A DNA stretch of 64,000 nucleotides, from positions 40,084-104,083 of the forward strand of contig CAXTIG010000022.1 of the NCBI GenBank assembly GCA_964244295.1, in the 5' to 3' direction. This DNA is from JAJAZB01 sp964244295. Lineage in GTDB: Bacteria > Bacteroidota > Bacteroidia > Cytophagales > Spirosomataceae. Positions within the stretch are counted from its first letter, which is position 1, and each line of letters opens with the position of its first letter. The position numbers and the translations under genes are program-made. Under the pieces are notes generated by a model. The model was not told the DNA's origin and ran no database searches. It was given only the letters and a program-made list of their open reading frames with translations. This document shows, piece by piece, positions 8,587 through 16,417 of the stretch.

Positions 8587-8594
8587 TACCTTTG
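8587..8594 (+). promoter_or_regulatory. Bacteroidota -7 element TACCTTTG
   Basis: Perfect TAnnTTTG match 22 bp before the TTG start of the GT39 gene. A convincing -33 TTTG at the usual distance is not seen. The element argues against the longer reading frame that starts upstream at 8532. Confidence 0.65.
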
Positions 8595-8615
8595 CCGCCC
8601 CTAACCCAAGCCGCT

Positions 8616-10265
8616 TTGAACCGACAAACCCTTGCCCTTTCCCTGGTTGTTGCCCTCGTCGCCGGGCTATTTTTCATGCCCTTTCTGGGGGCCGTGCGGC
8701 TCTTCGACTGGGACGAAGTCAATTTCGCCGAAATTTCCCGCGAGATGGTCGTGTTGGGCGATTACCTGCGCGTTCACGTTGATTTTCAGCCTTTCTGGGA
8801 AAAACCGCCTTTCTTTTTCTGGATGCAAAGCCTGGCCATGCACCTGTTTGGCGTGGGCGAATACGCGGCGCGATTTCCCAACGCGGTCATTGGCGTGCTC
8901 ACCCTCGTGCTGGTCTTCAACCTGGGGCGGCGGCTGTATTCGGTGCGCTTCGGGCTGCTCTGGGCCGGGGCCTGGCTGGGATCTATCACCCCGCACCTGT
9001 ATTTCCGATCGGGCATCATCGACCCGTACTTCAACTTTTTCATTTTCTGCGGCCTGCTGGGGGTGATTTTTTTTACCTGGAAAAAAGACCGCTACGACCT
9101 GCCGCTGAGCCGGGGTCCGTACTTTTACCTGCTCATGGGTGGGTTCCTGCTCGGCGTGGGCATCCTGACCAAAGGCCCGGTGGCCTTCCTGATCGTGGGC
9201 CTCACGATGGCCGTGTACTGGGTGCGTAATCGCCTCCGCTGGTTTATCAACGTCGGACAGTTTCTGCTCTTTGCAGCGATGGCCTCAGTGGTGACGCTGC
9301 TGTGGTACGGCCTGGAGACCTGGACGCATGGCCCCTGGTTTATTCAGGAATTTATCAAGTACAACTACCGCCTCTTCAGCACCCCCGACGCGGGCCACGC
9401 CGGGTTTTTTGGGTACCACTTCGTCATTTTGCTGGTGGGCTGTTTCCCGGCTTCCATTTTCGCCATCCGGGGCATGGGGCCGACTCCCCAGGAGCGCAAC
9501 TTTCAGCGCGATTTCAAGGTCTGGATGGTGTGTCTGTTCTGGGTGGTGCTGATTTTGTTCAGCATCGTCAAGTCGAAAATCGTCCACTACTCTTCGATGT
9601 GTTACTTCCCCCTCACCTTCCTCGCCGCACTCACGCTCGACGGGCTGTACGCGGGGCGCATCCGCTTCAACGGCTGGCTGTGGGCGGGCCTGATCGGGGT
9701 TGGGGCGGTGTTTGTGCTTATTATTGGGCTGGTACCCCTCGTGGGTCAGCACGTCGAATGGTTGATGCCCTTCGTGCAGCAAGACCCTTTCGCCGTGGCC
9801 AACCTCCGGGGGGCAACGGGCTGGACCAACTGGGCCTTGATTCCGGCCCTTTGGCTGTTGCTGGTGCTGATCCTGAGCTTGTACTGGTTTGGCCAGCGAG
9901 CCTGGAACCGGGCCGTGCCCACGCTACTGATCGGCACGGCGGTATTTATCACGCTGACGCTCGGTTTTTTCATGACCCGCATCGAAAACCTCACCCAGGG
10001 GTCGGCGATGCGGTTTTTTGAAAAGTTTCAGGGAAAAGACGTGTACGTGGTGCCCTACGAATACCGCAGCTATGGGCCGTTTTTTTACACCCAACGGCAA
10101 CCCGGCCAGAATTCCAGGCGCTACGATATCAACTGGATTCTGCGCGGCCCGGTGGACCGCCCCACCTACGTGATCGCCAAAATCACCAACCCCGCCGACT
10201 CGGTGCGCACCTTGCGGCGGCTGGGGGAGGAAAATGGGTTTGTGTTTTACGAGAGGAAAAAATAA
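8616..10265 (+). CDS. GT39/ArnT-like integral membrane glycosyltransferase
   Basis: 549 residues from TTG 8616, chosen because a TACCTTTG -7 element at 8587-8594 lies just upstream and the protein then begins with its first membrane helix. The first periplasmic loop has the PMT/ArnT acidic motif FDWDEVNFAE (D31, D33, E34) followed by a PFWEKPPFFFW segment, and about eleven hydrophobic helices follow. The C-terminal ~90 residues are a soluble periplasmic part. Such enzymes move a sugar from an undecaprenyl-phosphate-sugar to lipid A, protein or another acceptor on the periplasmic side. The acceptor cannot be told here. It ends 36 bp before the convergent PAP2 gene. Confidence 0.82.
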   Translation: MNRQTLALSLVVALVAGLFFMPFLGAVRLFDWDEVNFAEISREMVVLGDYLRVHVDFQPFWEKPPFFFWMQSLAMHLFGVGEYAARFPNAVIGVLTLVLVFNLGRRLYSVRFGLLWAGAWLGSITPHLYFRSGIIDPYFNFFIFCGLLGVIFFTWKKDRYDLPLSRGPYFYLLMGGFLLGVGILTKGPVAFLIVGLTMAVYWVRNRLRWFINVGQFLLFAAMASVVTLLWYGLETWTHGPWFIQEFIKYNYRLFSTPDAGHAGFFGYHFVILLVGCFPASIFAIRGMGPTPQERNFQRDFKVWMVCLFWVVLILFSIVKSKIVHYSSMCYFPLTFLAALTLDGLYAGRIRFNGWLWAGLIGVGAVFVLIIGLVPLVGQHVEWLMPFVQQDPFAVANLRGATGWTNWALIPALWLLLVLILSLYWFGQRAWNRAVPTLLIGTAVFITLTLGFFMTRIENLTQGSAMRFFEKFQGKDVYVVPYEYRSYGPFFYTQRQPGQNSRRYDINWILRGPVDRPTYVIAKITNPADSVRTLRRLGEENGFVFYERKK

Positions 10266-10301
10266 ACCGCTCTGAACAAAGAGGACGCGTCATTTATAGG
10301 C

Positions 10302-10964
10302 TCATTTCCTCAACAAACTCTTATCCAGCCAATCCTTCGGCTTCCGGGTCCAGTATTCCTGCAAAAAGGCGAAAATCAGGGTGGTGCACACCACGCCGAG
10401 TACCGAACCGGCGTAGGTGTCTTCCACGAAGTGCTGAAATAAATACACCCGCGAATACGCCGCCAGCGCCGCCAACGCCAGGAAGATGTAGCCCCAGCGT
10501 TTGTTTTTCACCACCAGCGCCAGCAGGCAAAACAGGGCAAAGGCCGAGGTGCTGTGCCCCGACGGAAAGCTGTGGTAGCCGTGCAGCGTAACCCCCTCGA
10601 CGTAGTGGAACGTGAGGTTTTGTCCTTCAAAAAACTTCGAGGGTCGTAGGTGGTCGGCAAAAATCAGTTGCTTCAAGCCCTGCGCCAGCAGCGCGGTCAG
10701 CGCGAAACTCGCCAGGCATTTGAGCGCCCAGCGGTAGCTGCGAAACAACAGCGCCAGCAACACGACGGCAAAAAACGCCCCGTCGCCGAGGTAGGTAGCG
10801 AAGCGGAAAAACACGTCGGCAGCGGGGCTGGAATGGGCATTGACCCACTGCATCAACTCGGTTTGAGAAGAGGCCAGTTGAATTCCCCCCAGCGCCAGCA
10901 GCAAGGCGGCGTAACTCAAGTAAAACGGGCGGTTGGCCCAAAGAAGCGAGCGGAGGGCGTTCAT
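10302..10964 (-). CDS. PAP2-family membrane phosphatase
   Basis: 220 residues from the ATG at 10964. All three PAP2 phosphatase motifs are present: KQLIFADHLRPS (KxxxxxxRP), FPSGHSTS (PSGH) and SRVYLFQHFVEDTYAG (SRxxxxxHxxxD), with about six membrane helices. The family dephosphorylates lipid phosphates such as undecaprenyl pyrophosphate or phosphatidylglycerol phosphate. It is convergent with a lipid-linked sugar transferase, and a role in recycling polyprenyl carriers is possible but unproven. The start is fixed by a TACTTTTG -7 element only 4 bp upstream, which implies a leaderless transcript. Confidence 0.88.
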   Translation of the reverse strand: MNALRSLLWANRPFYLSYAALLLALGGIQLASSQTELMQWVNAHSSPAADVFFRFATYLGDGAFFAVVLLALLFRSYRWALKCLASFALTALLAQGLKQLIFADHLRPSKFFEGQNLTFHYVEGVTLHGYHSFPSGHSTSAFALFCLLALVVKNKRWGYIFLALAALAAYSRVYLFQHFVEDTYAGSVLGVVCTTLIFAFLQEYWTRKPKDWLDKSLLRK

Positions 10965-10968
10965 GGGG

Positions 10969-10976
10969 CAAAAGTA
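10969..10976 (-). promoter_or_regulatory. -7 element TACTTTTG for the PAP2 gene (leaderless)
   Basis: Perfect TAnnTTTG on the minus strand, separated from the PAP2 ATG by four G/C positions. Transcription would start at or within a few bases of the initiation codon, leaving no room for a ribosome-binding site. Confidence 0.65.
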
Positions 10977-10983
10977 GGGAGGA

Positions 10984-11058
10984 GAGTTTGAAATGGGTTG
11001 AGGGTTTGAGGGTTTGACAATCTCTTTCAAACCTTCAAACCCTCTCAAACCTCAAACT
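10984..11058. repeat. Heptad-phased inverted repeat between divergent PAP2 and yceD genes
   Basis: The left arm is made of 7-bp-phased words related to GGTTTGA/GAGGGTT; the right arm is the complement (TTCAAACC, CCTCTCAAACC). It lies upstream of both divergent genes, beyond their -7 elements, so it is not a terminator of either. Confidence 0.8.
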
Positions 11059-11096
11059 ATTTCCACGCCACCGTTGGCAAAACGCGCCGGGTTGCC

Positions 11097-11104
11097 TATT
11101 TTTG
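11097..11104 (+). promoter_or_regulatory. -7 element TATTTTTG with -33 TTG (11074-11076)
   Basis: Perfect TAnnTTTG; TTG lies 20 bp upstream, the spacing usual for the primary sigma factor of Bacteroidota. The downstream GTG at 11128 is 23 bp away and starts the yceD-like gene; it probably drives the whole yceD-rpmF unit. Confidence 0.75.
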
Positions 11105-11127
11105 CGCTCCCTTTTGGATTTTGGGCC

Positions 11128-11691
11128 GTGAACGAGCTGAAGCCGTACGAAATACCGATTCTTAAACTCGAAGTCAAGCGTTACGAATACGACTTCAAGG
11201 GTGACGATGCGTTTTTTGAGGCTCTCCAGCAAAATCTGATTCAGAAAGGCCACTTCCAGGCGCACCTGACGCTCGACAAAGCCGAGACGATGCTGCACCT
11301 GAACTTCCGCATCCGGGGCGTGTACGAGTTGGTTTGTGACCGCAGCCTCGACCCCTTCGAGGAGCCGTTTGAGACGACTCAAAAACTCATTCTCAAGTAC
11401 GGCGACGTGGCGGAGGAAGTCTCGGACGAAATCGAAATCATTCGCTGGGACACGCCCAGCCTCAACGTGGCCCGGTACCTGTTTGAATTCATCAGCCTGA
11501 CCATCCCGATGAAAAAACTTCACCCGCGCTTCCGGCAGGAAGAGGCAGAGGAAGACGAAGACCGGGAGGGTAAACTGGTGTACACCTCGAAGGGCGACCC
11601 GGAGGCCGAAGAAGTAACCCCCGCCGTGGACCCTCGCTGGGAAGCCCTCAACCAACTGAAAAACAACGGCTCCCGCAACGGCAGCCACTAA
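11128..11691 (+). CDS. YceD-family (DUF177) protein
   Basis: 187 residues from GTG 11128 (MNELKPYEIPILKLEV), the first start after the promoter at 11097-11104. DUF177/YceD proteins are found next to rpmF in most bacteria and are linked to 23S rRNA accumulation; the same order is seen here, with rpmF 30 bp downstream. Family features are a central acidic-hydrophobic core with VCDRSLDPFEEPF and an acidic C-terminal part (EEAEEDEDREGK). The classical CxxC pair is reduced to a single Cys in this segment. Confidence 0.85.
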   Translation: MNELKPYEIPILKLEVKRYEYDFKGDDAFFEALQQNLIQKGHFQAHLTLDKAETMLHLNFRIRGVYELVCDRSLDPFEEPFETTQKLILKYGDVAEEVSDEIEIIRWDTPSLNVARYLFEFISLTIPMKKLHPRFRQEEAEEDEDREGKLVYTSKGDPEAEEVTPAVDPRWEALNQLKNNGSRNGSH

Positions 11692-11721
11692 TTACTTACA
11701 ACTAACGACTTACGACTCAAC
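11692..11721. repeat. Heptad-phased spacer before rpmF
   Basis: The 30-bp gap is built of 7-bp-phased words (ACTTACA, ACTAACG, ACTTACG, ACTCAAC). It has no inverted partner, but its 7-bp period matches the longer inverted spacers that follow in the same cluster. Confidence 0.55.
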
Positions 11722-11916
11722 ATGGCACACCCCAAACGTCGGCACTCGACTACCCGCCGCGACAAGCGCCGTACCCACGACAGCCTGACGACCAAAGCCC
11801 TCGCCACCGACCCCAGCACGGGCGAAATTCACCAGTTTCACCACGCCCACGTTCACGAAGGCAACTTGGTGTACCGGGGCAAAGTGATGATCGAAAACTA
11901 CGCGAAAACCGTCTGA
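11722..11916 (+). CDS. rpmF: 50S ribosomal protein L32
   Basis: 64 residues with the L32 signature MAHPKRRHSTTRRDKRRTH at the N-terminus and a basic, His-rich body. The four zinc-binding cysteines of C+ type L32 are missing, so this is a C- (zinc-independent) form. It is a structural component of the large subunit near the peptidyl transferase centre. It follows the yceD-like gene and precedes plsX, the standard order. Confidence 0.95.
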   Translation: MAHPKRRHSTTRRDKRRTHDSLTTKALATDPSTGEIHQFHHAHVHEGNLVYRGKVMIENYAKTV

Positions 11917-11931
11917 CGGAGTCGCGTGCGG

Positions 11932-12011
11932 GAATGGTTAACACGCAAGGAATCAACGCCACCGGGAGGCTCCGCCTTTCCGCCCGGCGGGGATTGCGGT
12001 GTTAACCATTC
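11932..12011. terminator. Inverted repeat after rpmF
   Basis: GAATGGTTAACAC (11932-11944) pairs with GTGTTAACCATTC (11999-12011), with a GC-rich interior that can form a second stem (CCGGGAGGC / GCCCGGCGG, imperfect), followed by a T-rich run. It probably ends the yceD-rpmF transcript before the plsX promoter. Confidence 0.6.
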
Positions 12012-12030
12012 TTTTTTTGCCCCGACCTGT

Positions 12031-12038
12031 TACTTTTG
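12031..12038 (+). promoter_or_regulatory. -7 element TACTTTTG upstream of plsX
   Basis: Perfect TAnnTTTG, 106 bp before the plsX ATG. The 5' leader would include the heptad-phased inverted repeat 12057-12126. No clear -33 element at the usual spacing. Confidence 0.5.
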
Positions 12039-12056
12039 CCGACCACGAATCGAGTT

Positions 12057-12126
12057 GTGAGTGGTGAAGGGTGAGTTGTGAATAAAAAGACATTTCTTAA
12101 TTCACAACTCACCCTTCACCACTCAC
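12057..12126. repeat. Heptad-phased inverted repeat in the plsX leader
   Basis: Arms of about 28 bp, perfect apart from the ends, made of 7-bp words (GAGTTGT, GAGTGGT, GAAGGGT) and their complement. It ends 17 bp before the plsX ATG and would form a long hairpin in the plsX 5' leader. Confidence 0.85.
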
Positions 12127-12143
12127 CAATTCCCTACCCTCCC

Positions 12144-13079
12144 ATGAAAATAGCCATTGACGCCATGGGCGGCGATTATGCCCCCTCCGCCATCGTTGAG
12201 GGCGTTTTGCTGGCTTTGCCCGAATTGCCCCCCGAAGTTACGCTCGTGCTGGTGGGGCAGGAAACCGCCATCCGGGCCACGCTCGGCGGGCGTGAGTTGC
12301 CGCCCCGCGTGGAAATCGTGCATACCGACGAGGTAATTCAAATGGGCGAACACCCCACGAAGGCCCTTTCGCAGAAACCCAATTCGAGCATCGGCGTGGG
12401 GTTCAAACTACTGAAGGAAAAACTGGCCGACGTGTTTTGCGGAGCGGGCAATACCGGAGCCATGCACGTGGGGGCGCTGTTTAGCATCAAATCGGTCGAA
12501 GGGGTGATGCGGCCCGCCATCGCGGGCTTCGTGCCGCAGAGCACGGGGCAGTACAGCGTGATTCTCGACATCGGAGCCAACGCCGACTGCAAGCCCGAAA
12601 TGCTCGACCAATTTGGCGAACTGGGCAGCCTCTACGCCCAGCATACCTTAGGCATCGAACACCCCCGCGTGGCGCTGATGAACATCGGCGAGGAAGAACA
12701 AAAAGGCTCCCTCGTGGCCCAGGCTGCGTACCAACTCCTGAAAACCAACCGGAAGCTCCACTTCATCGGCAACATCGAAGGCAACGATTTCTTCCAGGGC
12801 AAGGCCGACGTAATGGTGTGCGACGGCTTTACGGGCAACGTCCTCCTGAAAATGGCCGAGTCGGTCTACGACTTGGCCCGTGACCGGGGCCTCGACGACG
12901 AGTTTCTGAATAAAATGAATTACGAAGCCATCGGCGGCAGCCCGATTCTGGGGGTGAACGGCAACGTCATCATCGCCCACGGGGTTTCCTCGCCGCTGGC
13001 GATCAAAAATATGATTCTCCTGGCCCAACGCCAAGTGGAGTCGGAGGTGTATTTGAAAATAAAGCAAGCATTAAGTTAG
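12144..13079 (+). CDS. plsX: Phosphate acyltransferase PlsX
   Basis: 311 residues starting MKIAIDAMGGDYAPSAIVEG, the hallmark PlsX N-terminus. Other family segments are ALSQKPNSSIGVG, GAGNTGAMHVGALF, NIGEEEQKGS, IEGNDFF and VCDGFTGNVLLKMAES. PlsX makes acyl-phosphate from acyl-ACP, the donor for PlsY in phospholipid synthesis; it acts at the inner face of the membrane. The ATG at 12144 matches the family N-terminus. fabH follows after a heptad-repeat spacer. Confidence 0.96.
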   Translation: MKIAIDAMGGDYAPSAIVEGVLLALPELPPEVTLVLVGQETAIRATLGGRELPPRVEIVHTDEVIQMGEHPTKALSQKPNSSIGVGFKLLKEKLADVFCGAGNTGAMHVGALFSIKSVEGVMRPAIAGFVPQSTGQYSVILDIGANADCKPEMLDQFGELGSLYAQHTLGIEHPRVALMNIGEEEQKGSLVAQAAYQLLKTNRKLHFIGNIEGNDFFQGKADVMVCDGFTGNVLLKMAESVYDLARDRGLDDEFLNKMNYEAIGGSPILGVNGNVIIAHGVSSPLAIKNMILLAQRQVESEVYLKIKQALS

Positions 13080-13151
13080 AGTAGAGAGTAGAGAGGATAG
13101 AGTAGAGAAAAAACCTCTGCTCTCCACTCTCTACTCTCTACTCTCTACTCT
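13078..13151. repeat. Heptad-phased inverted repeat between plsX and fabH
   Basis: The left arm is built of TAGAGAG-type 7-bp words and overlaps the plsX stop; the right arm is the complement (CTCTCTA words). It ends 5 bp before the fabH ATG, so it occupies the place of the ribosome-binding site. The loop is about AAAAAACCTCTG. Confidence 0.85.
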
Positions 13152-13156
13152 AAATT

Positions 13157-14149
13157 ATGTCCTTTCCCACCAAAGCGGCCATCACCGGCGTCCACGGGTA
13201 CGTACCCGATTACGTATTGACCAACGAGGAACTCTCGACGATGGTGGACACCAACGATGAGTGGATTGTAAGCCGTACCGGCATCAAAGAGCGGCGGATT
13301 CTGAAAGGCGAAGGCCAGGGCACCTCCGTGATGGGCATCGAAGCCGTGCGGGGTTTGCTCGAAAAAACCGGTACCCGGCCCGACGAAATCGACCTGCTGC
13401 TCTGCGCCACCGTCACCCCCGATTTCGTATTTCCGGCCACGGCCAACCTCATCGCCCACGCCTGCGGACTGGGCCACACGCCGAGTTTCGACGTCAACGT
13501 GGCCTGTTCGGGCTTTCTGTACGCGCTCACGATGGGGGCGCAGTTTATCGAGACGGGCAAATACCGGAAGGTCATTGTGGTGGGCGCCGATAAAATGTCG
13601 GCCATCATCGACTACACCGACCGCAGCACCTGCGTGCTTTTCGGCGACGGCGCCGGGGCCGTGCTGCTCGAACCCAACGCCGAGGGCTTCGGCCTGCTCG
13701 ATTCCGTGCTCCACTCCGACGGCGGCGGCGTGCAGCACCTTTACCAACCGGCGGGCGGCAGTAAATACCCACCCACCGCCGACACCGTGGCCCAGCGCGA
13801 ACACTTCGCCCGGCAGGAAGGCCCGGCGGTGTTTAAATTCGCCGTGGTACGCATGGCCGACGTATCGGCGGAAATCATGCAGCGCAACCACCTCGCCCCG
13901 GACGACGTGGCCTGGCTGGTGCCCCACCAGGCCAACAAACGCATTATTTCGGCCACCGCCGAGCGCATGGGCATCGGCATGGACAAAGTCATGCTCAACA
14001 TCCAGCGCTACGGCAACACCACCGCCGCCACCATTCCGCTCTGCCTCTGGGATTACGAATCGCAACTGAAAAAAGGCGATAATTTAGTGCTATCGGCCTT
14101 CGGCGGCGGCCTCACCTGGGGCGCGGCGTATGTGAAGTGGGGGTATTGA
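13157..14149 (+). CDS. fabH: 3-oxoacyl-ACP synthase III (FabH)
   Basis: 330 residues, normal length. The catalytic Cys is C117 (NVACSGFLYAL), His H257 is in WLVPHQANKRI, and the Asn is in the NTTAATIPL segment. The first residues (AAITGVHGYVPDYVLTNEEL) are typical. FabH condenses acyl-CoA with malonyl-ACP to start fatty acid synthesis; in this phylum branched primers are common, but specificity cannot be read here. It belongs to the plsX-fabH-efp-accBC cluster, here interrupted by an SDR gene. Confidence 0.96.
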   Translation: MSFPTKAAITGVHGYVPDYVLTNEELSTMVDTNDEWIVSRTGIKERRILKGEGQGTSVMGIEAVRGLLEKTGTRPDEIDLLLCATVTPDFVFPATANLIAHACGLGHTPSFDVNVACSGFLYALTMGAQFIETGKYRKVIVVGADKMSAIIDYTDRSTCVLFGDGAGAVLLEPNAEGFGLLDSVLHSDGGGVQHLYQPAGGSKYPPTADTVAQREHFARQEGPAVFKFAVVRMADVSAEIMQRNHLAPDDVAWLVPHQANKRIISATAERMGIGMDKVMLNIQRYGNTTAATIPLCLWDYESQLKKGDNLVLSAFGGGLTWGAAYVKWGY

Positions 14150-14153
14150 AAAA

Positions 14154-14253
14154 GGTTTAAATGGTTTACGGTTTATGGTTTATGACGGTCCGCCGCTGCG
14201 GTTAAAATGCATTCCACCCAAAAATCGTAAACCGTAAACCCAAAACCATAAAC
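14154..14253. repeat. Heptad-phased inverted repeat between fabH and the SDR gene
   Basis: The left arm uses 7-bp words GGTTTAC and GGTTTAT; the right arm has the complement (GTAAACC and ATAAACT words) and runs to the base before the SDR ATG. A 40-bp non-repeated centre separates them. Confidence 0.8.
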
Positions 14254-14254
14254 T

Positions 14255-15022
14255 ATGAACCCAAACGGCGCAACCTTCCTCATCACTGGCGGAGCCTCCG
14301 GCATGGGCGAAGCCTGCGTGCGGCGCTTCGCCGGACAGGGGGCGCGGGTGGTGATTCTGGATTTGGCTGAAGAAAAGGGACAGGCGCTGGCGGCGGAATT
14401 GGGTGGAAACGTGGCGTTTGTGAAAACTAACGTCAGCAGCGAAACCGAGGTGCAGGCTGCCGTGGATCTGGCCCTGAGCCGCTTCGGGCGCGTGGACGTG
14501 GCCATCAACTGCGCGGGTATCGCGCCCCCGGCCAAGACACTCGGCAAAGAAGGCCCGCACGCGCTGGAGTTGTTCAAAAAAGTAATTGACATCAACCTCG
14601 TCGGCACCTTCAACGTCATCCGGCTCGCGGCCTGGGCCATGAACCGGAACGAGCCGAATAAAGAAGGCGAGCGGGGTGTCATCATCAACACCGCCTCGGT
14701 GGCGGCCTACGACGGGCAAATCGGGCAGGCGGCCTACGCGGCCTCGAAGGGCGGACTGGTGAGCATGACCCTGCCCATCGCCCGCGACTTGGCCCGCCAC
14801 GGCATCCGGGTGATGACCATCGCGCCGGGCTTGTTCCAAACGCCCCTCTTCGACGGCCTGCCCGCCGAGGCGGTGGCCTCGCTGGGGCAGCAGGTGCCCT
14901 TTCCGCCCCGCCTGGGTCGCCCCGACGAATACGCCCAACTAGCGCAGGCGATTCTCGAAAATCCCATGCTCAACGGCGAAACCATCCGCCTGGATGGCGC
15001 AATCCGAATGGCACCGAAATAA
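14255..15022 (+). CDS. Short-chain dehydrogenase, 3-hydroxyacyl-CoA dehydrogenase (HSD10)-like
   Basis: 255 residues. The NAD-binding motif TGGASGMGEA is at residues about 9-18; NCAG is at about 88; the catalytic Ser is in NTASVAAYDGQ, and YAASK carries the Tyr and Lys. AWAMNRNEPNKEGERGVIINT and PFPPRLGRPDEYAQL resemble type II 3-hydroxyacyl-CoA dehydrogenases of fatty acid/isoleucine breakdown. It sits between fabH and efp, genes normally adjacent in this phylum, flanked on both sides by heptad inverted repeats. It could serve beta-oxidation or branched-chain degradation; the assignment to HSD10 type is by resemblance. Confidence 0.85.
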   Translation: MNPNGATFLITGGASGMGEACVRRFAGQGARVVILDLAEEKGQALAAELGGNVAFVKTNVSSETEVQAAVDLALSRFGRVDVAINCAGIAPPAKTLGKEGPHALELFKKVIDINLVGTFNVIRLAAWAMNRNEPNKEGERGVIINTASVAAYDGQIGQAAYAASKGGLVSMTLPIARDLARHGIRVMTIAPGLFQTPLFDGLPAEAVASLGQQVPFPPRLGRPDEYAQLAQAILENPMLNGETIRLDGAIRMAPK

Positions 15023-15157
15023 ATTAGGAATTAAGAATTAGGAATTAGGAATTGAAAATCAATTCGGGTTCCGGTTCTTGGTTCCGACACCCGGACTGCT
15101 AAAGTTTTGAAAGACAGGAATTTGTAATTCCTAATTCTTAATTCCTAATTCCTAATT
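15023..15157. repeat. Heptad-phased inverted repeat between the SDR gene and efp
   Basis: The left arm has GAATTAG/GAATTAA 7-bp words, the right arm TAATTCC words; the arms are about 35 bp with a centre of about 60 bp. The right arm ends 6 bp before the efp ATG. Confidence 0.85.
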
Positions 15158-15163
15158 GAACCG

Positions 15164-15727
15164 ATGGCTACAACGACCGACATTAAAATCGGGCTGGTGA
15201 TGGAGTACAACAACGGCCTGTACCAAATCATCGACTTTCAGCACGTCAAGCCCGGCAAAGGCCCGGCTTTCGTACGCACCAAACTCAAGAGCCTCTCCAA
15301 CGGTCGCGTCATCGACAACACCTTCAACTCCGGCGCAACCATCTACCCCGTGCGGGTGGAGCGGCGCAAGTTTCAGTTTTTGTACAAGGATGAGGTCGGG
15401 TACAATTTCATGGACACCGAGACCTTCGATCAGATCACCCTCAACGAAGAACTCGTGGCGGGGGCCGACCTGATGAAGGAAGGCCAGGAAGTAGAAATGC
15501 TCATCAACACCCAGAACGAAGCCCCGCTGACCTGTGAACTGCCGCCCTTCGTCGAACTGACCGTGACTTACGCCGAGCCGGGCATCCGGGGCGATACGGC
15601 CAACTCACCCCGCAAGGCGGTGAAGGTGGAAAGCGGCGCGACGATCATGGTGCCCATTTTTATCGAACAAGACGAAAAAATCCGGGTCGACACCCGGACG
15701 TATGATTACGTGGAACGAGTGAAATAA
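15164..15727 (+). CDS. efp: Elongation factor P
   Basis: 187 residues in three beta-barrel domains. The loop that reaches the peptidyl transferase centre reads KPGKGPAFVRTKLK with Lys at the tip. The C-terminal KVESGATIMVPIFIEQDEKIRVDTRTYDY is the standard EF-P ending. EF-P relieves ribosome stalling at polyproline. No modification enzyme gene (epmA or earP) is in the window. Heptad repeats flank it on both sides. Confidence 0.97.
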   Translation: MATTTDIKIGLVMEYNNGLYQIIDFQHVKPGKGPAFVRTKLKSLSNGRVIDNTFNSGATIYPVRVERRKFQFLYKDEVGYNFMDTETFDQITLNEELVAGADLMKEGQEVEMLINTQNEAPLTCELPPFVELTVTYAEPGIRGDTANSPRKAVKVESGATIMVPIFIEQDEKIRVDTRTYDYVERVK

Positions 15728-15812
15728 CCCGTTTACGGTTTTCGGTTTACGGTTTTTGGTTTTGTTTTACCGAAAACCAAAAACCGTAAACCGAAAACCA
15801 AAAACCGTAACC
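15728..15812. repeat. Heptad-phased inverted repeat between efp and accB
   Basis: The left arm is built of GGTTTAC, GGTTTTC and GGTTTTT words; the right arm is the complement (CGTAAAC, CGAAAAC words). The arms are near perfect over about 38 bp. It fills the whole gap from the efp stop to 2 bp before the accB GTG. Confidence 0.88.
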
Positions 15813-15814
15813 CA

Positions 15815-16288
15815 GTGGAAACCAGAGAAATCCAGAAGCTCCTCGACTTCATCGCGCATTCGGGTCTCGACGAAGTGAGCATCGAAACCAACGAACTGAA
15901 AATCAGCGTAAAACGCTACGGCGGCGCGACCCCGGCGGCTCCCGCTGCGCCGGTCGCCTACGCTCCGCCTGCGCCGGTGGCGGCTCCGGCAGCACAACCG
16001 GCGGCAGCCCCGGCCGCGTCCGTTCCGGCTCCGCTGGTTGCCTCCAACCTGATTACGGTCAAGTCGCCCATGATTGGGACCTTCTACCGATCTTCCAGTC
16101 CCGACTCGCCGCTGATGGTCGAAGTCGGCGATGAGGTGAAGCCCGGCAAGGTGTTGTGCATCATCGAAGCCATGAAGTTGTTCAACGAAATCGAATCGGA
16201 AGTGTCGGGTAAAATCGTGAAGGTGCTGGTCGAAAACGCCACCCCCGTCGAGTTCGACCAGCCGCTGTTTTTGGTGGAACCGGTTTAA
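15815..16288 (+). CDS. accB: Acetyl-CoA carboxylase biotin carboxyl carrier protein
   Basis: 157 residues from GTG 15815 (METREIQKLLDFI). A helical N-terminus is followed by an Ala/Pro-rich linker (about residues 45-75) and a biotinyl domain with EAMKLFNE, biotin on K121. It carries CO2 from AccC to the carboxyltransferase for malonyl-CoA synthesis. The GTG start follows directly on the heptad inverted repeat. accC lies downstream after another inverted repeat. Confidence 0.95.
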   Translation: METREIQKLLDFIAHSGLDEVSIETNELKISVKRYGGATPAAPAAPVAYAPPAPVAAPAAQPAAAPAASVPAPLVASNLITVKSPMIGTFYRSSSPDSPLMVEVGDEVKPGKVLCIIEAMKLFNEIESEVSGKIVKVLVENATPVEFDQPLFLVEPV

Positions 16289-16293
16289 AAAAT

Positions 16294-16410
16294 TCCCCCT
16301 TTGAAGGGGGGTGCGTGGGCCTTGCGGGGAGGAGGGGGATGTCCGTTGGGCTACCGAGAACATCCCCCTCCTACCGCACATCCTGCCCACCCCCCTTCAA
16401 AGGGGGACTT
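16294..16410. repeat. G-rich inverted repeat between accB and accC
   Basis: Arms begin TCCCCCTTTGAAGGGGG and end with the complement, CCCCCTTCAAAGGGGGA; an inner pair (GGAGGGGGATGT / ACATCCCCCTCC) continues the stem. It ends 7 bp before the accC ATG and would form a very stable hairpin in the accBC message. Confidence 0.85.
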
Positions 16411-16417
16411 CCCTACC

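Noticed and set aside
16301..16417. N-terminal extension of accC into the upstream inverted repeat
   Set aside because: The residues are those of a GC-rich palindrome; all biotin carboxylases start at the MFKKILIANRG position.
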